Origin: Verrucomicrobiaceae bacterium
Lineage (GTDB): Bacteria; Verrucomicrobiota; Verrucomicrobiia; Verrucomicrobiales; Akkermansiaceae
Reading direction: 5' to 3'
NCBI GenBank assembly: GCA_029977225.1
Contig: JAPOLH010000008.1
Span: 1 to 35,778, forward strand
DNA length: 35,778 nt
Shown piece after piece: positions 34,085 through 35,778 of the stretch. Below the pieces are notes generated by a model. It did no database searches, had not been told where the DNA came from, and saw only the letters and a list, made by a program, of their open reading frames with translations. A program made the translations under genes and the position numbers. How positions within the stretch are numbered: the first letter of the stretch is position 1; every line of letters starts with the position of its first letter.

Positions 34085-34795
34085 ATGACTAGGCCGCAAT
34101 TGCACGTACGCGCGGCAATCCTTCGCCACCGCCCGAACATGATACCGTTCACCGCACCACAAGTTTCTTCGATGAGGCATGGCGACTTCGCCGCCGCCGC
34201 ACAGCGCCTCAAGTGCGATCCATGGATCATGCGTCAGGCCTGGCTTGCCAAGCCCGATGAAAATTTGCGCGCGGCCACGGTGCGCTTCGGTTGGGAGCCA
34301 GCCGCGCTATGGGTGCTCGCTGATTTGCCAGACGATTTCATCACCTCGCGCAGCACCGATCACAGCCAAGACATGTGGACGCTCGGCGATGTGTTCGAAA
34401 TCTTCATCGCCCGCAGCGGCTCGCCCAGCTACCTCGAACTGCATGTCACTCCCCACAATCATCGGCTTCACCTGCATTTGAACGCCAAGGGCGTGGAAAA
34501 AATTCGCAGCGGACAATCCACGCTCGATGAGTTCCGCCGACCGCCATCGGCATTCGATTCGTGGGTAGAAAAATCCACAGACTTGAACCAATGGCAGGTG
34601 CTGGCGCGCATCCCTGCAAACATTTTACCCGATGGCCAACCCTTCGTCGCGGGCCAATCCCTCGAGCTATCGTTCAGCCGCTACGACGCAGGCCCCGCAG
34701 GTGCGCCCGATGTCCTCTCATCGACCTCGGCGCATCGCGAACTCAACTACCATCGCCGCCATGAGTGGCAGGAGGTCGTGTTGAAAAACGGCTAA
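34085..34795 (+). CDS. Possible CBM9-like (carbohydrate-binding) domain protein
   Basis: A 236-residue protein with a beta-sandwich-like pattern. ALWVLADLPDDFITSRSTDH, then WTLGDVFEIFIARSGSPSYL, ELHVTPHNHRLHLHL, and later LELSFSRYDAGPAG, resemble the family 9-like carbohydrate-binding domains found in some bacteria, in which W and E residues line the sugar site. I am not sure of the family. There is no signal peptide, so a cytoplasmic or non-classical location is likely. The frame begins with ATG at 34085, immediately after the TAA of the OmpA-type gene (TAAATG); Met19 at 34139 (MIPFTAPQV) is an alternative start. Codon use is like its neighbours. Coupling to the OmpA gene suggests a surface or envelope role. 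Confidence 0.6.
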   Translation: MTRPQLHVRAAILRHRPNMIPFTAPQVSSMRHGDFAAAAQRLKCDPWIMRQAWLAKPDENLRAATVRFGWEPAALWVLADLPDDFITSRSTDHSQDMWTLGDVFEIFIARSGSPSYLELHVTPHNHRLHLHLNAKGVEKIRSGQSTLDEFRRPPSAFDSWVEKSTDLNQWQVLARIPANILPDGQPFVAGQSLELSFSRYDAGPAGAPDVLSSTSAHRELNYHRRHEWQEVVLKNG

Positions 34796-34858
34796 TGCCG
34801 TAAAGCGCCGCGATATGAGACCAAAAAAATCTCGTCAGCACGCCCGCGATCGGCGGAA

Positions 34859-35641
34859 ATGCGCACCGTGATTCATCCCACCGCCATTGTTTCGCCGCTT
34901 GCCACACTGGGTGCCAATGTCCGCATCGGCCCGTATTGCGTCATCGGCGACGATGTCGTGCTCGGTGACGACTGCGTGCTGCATTCCCATGTCGTGCTCG
35001 AAGGCCCGTCGAAATTCGGCCGCGGCAACGAGTTCTACCCTTTCGCTGCCATCGGCGGCAAAACCCAGGACCTCAAGTATCAAGGCGAACCAACCCTGCT
35101 CGAAGTCGGCGACTTCAACCAGTTCCGCGAAAACAGCACCGTGCACCGTGGCACCCACGACCACACGCCCACCCGCATCGGCTCGCACAACCTGATCCTT
35201 TGCTACTCGCACATCGCCCACGACTGCCAACTCGGCGATCACATCATCCTCTCCAACACCGTCGGCCTCGCCGGCCACGTCACCGTCGAGGATCACGCGA
35301 TCATTTCCGGCTTCGCCGCCGTTCACCAGTTCTGCCGCATCGGCAAACACTCGATCATCGGCGGATGCTCAAAGGTCGTGCAAGACGTCCCGCCATTCAT
35401 GATCGTCGATGGCAACCCCGCCTCCACTCGCGGCCTCAACATGGTCGGCCTCCAACGCCGTGGCTTCTCAGAAGACGACATCAAATCACTCAAGGCGGCG
35501 TACAAAAAACTCTTCCTCAAAAAGGACGGAAATCTCGCCCAATCCATCAGCTCGCTCAAAGCCACCCACGACGGCGACACCCCACAAGTCGCCCACCTCA
35601 TCCACTTCATCGAAGAATCCCAACGCGGCGTAACGCGCTAA
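34859..35641 (+). CDS. lpxA: Acyl-ACP--UDP-N-acetylglucosamine O-acyltransferase
   Basis: LpxA transfers a 3-hydroxyacyl chain to UDP-GlcNAc, the first step of lipid A synthesis. The 260-residue protein is a left-handed beta helix of hexapeptide repeats (IHPTAIVSPLATLGANVRIG and following) with a C-terminal helical part. The catalytic base is H121 in SHIAHDCQLGDH. GGKTQDLKYQGEPTLLEVGD and the FAAVHQFCRIG segment are LpxA signatures. The ATG at 34859 has GGCGGAA just before it. It shows the bacterium makes lipopolysaccharide. lpxD, fabZ and lpxB, which often surround lpxA, are not in the window. Confidence 0.96.
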   Translation: MRTVIHPTAIVSPLATLGANVRIGPYCVIGDDVVLGDDCVLHSHVVLEGPSKFGRGNEFYPFAAIGGKTQDLKYQGEPTLLEVGDFNQFRENSTVHRGTHDHTPTRIGSHNLILCYSHIAHDCQLGDHIILSNTVGLAGHVTVEDHAIISGFAAVHQFCRIGKHSIIGGCSKVVQDVPPFMIVDGNPASTRGLNMVGLQRRGFSEDDIKSLKAAYKKLFLKKDGNLAQSISSLKATHDGDTPQVAHLIHFIEESQRGVTR

Positions 35642-35661
35642 CATGCCTCTTGCCTTAGCGC

Positions 35662-35778
35662 TCATTCGAGGTTGAGCGAGTCGCTGAATTTTCTAGAGCA
35701 GTTTGCGAAAATGTGGAGCCGGTGGAGCGAGAAGATTTTGGCCAGGGCCAGGCGTTGCGATGGAGTGGATAGACATCC
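35662..35778 (-). CDS. Possible 3' end of a gene cut by the window edge
   Basis: On the minus strand a frame is open from the edge through 38 codons to a TGA at 35662-35664, ending KFSDSLNLE. Third positions are mostly G or C, in line with the neighbours, but the stretch is too short to identify and other frames are open for similar lengths. If real, the gene would converge with lpxA. No function can be given. Confidence 0.2.
   Translation of the reverse strand, partial: GCLSTPSQRLALAKIFSLHRLHIFANCSRKFSDSLNLE

Overview
This looks like chromosomal DNA of a Gram-negative bacterium, most likely a member of the Verrucomicrobiota (inference, about 0.6). GC content is high and genes are densely packed. 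The lpxA and OmpA-type genes point to a lipopolysaccharide-bearing outer membrane. A proteorhodopsin-type pump, a GxxExxY protein, a Lys/Ala-rich DUF2934 protein and paired GspE-type ATPases all fit that group. Shine-Dalgarno sequences are weak in front of most genes, so several starts are uncertain. No rRNA, tRNA, CRISPR array, prophage or classical insertion sequence was seen, and no gene-free stretch reaches 300 bases.

Layout. Bases 1-795 (minus) hold the 5' end of asnS, a double CDGSH iron-sulfur protein and a tiny membrane protein. Bases 990-12170 (plus) hold accD, hisF, methionine synthase split into two genes, a secreted thioredoxin-fold protein, cinA and topB. Between the two metH pieces lies a small unit of about 0.5 kb: one GxxExxY gene flanked by 42-bp inverted repeats. 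Bases 12177-22868 (minus) hold a coiled-coil protein, the retinal-forming dioxygenase blh, a proton-pumping rhodopsin, leuS, ispE, a PgeF-type laccase-domain protein, a MarR regulator, and a tight cluster of lipoprotein, birA, nadC and a bacterial nitric oxide synthase. Bases 23033-28457 (plus) hold a type II secretion/type IV pilus-like set: two ATPases, GspF and a GspG pseudopilin. Bases 28553-35641 are mixed: a basic hypothetical protein, a lone nuoA, a small conserved protein, ribosomal protein L31 type B, an L,D-transpeptidase-like protein, hom, a histone H1-like DUF2934 protein, a membrane-anchored OmpA-domain protein, a possible CBM9-like protein and lpxA.

How the parts connect. hom and metH1/metH2 serve methionine synthesis. 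accD and birA belong to biotin-dependent fatty acid synthesis, and lpxA starts lipid A synthesis. ispE supplies isoprenoid precursors, from which carotenoids and, through Blh, the rhodopsin's retinal are made; carotenoid genes are not in this window. Nitric oxide synthase has no reductase domain, so it must borrow electrons from another protein.

The most unusual structure is the inverted-repeat/GxxExxY unit at 3924-4427. It sits exactly at the linker between the homocysteine and folate modules of MetH and supplies almost no lost sequence on either side. It looks like a mobile or mobilised element that turned one gene into two.
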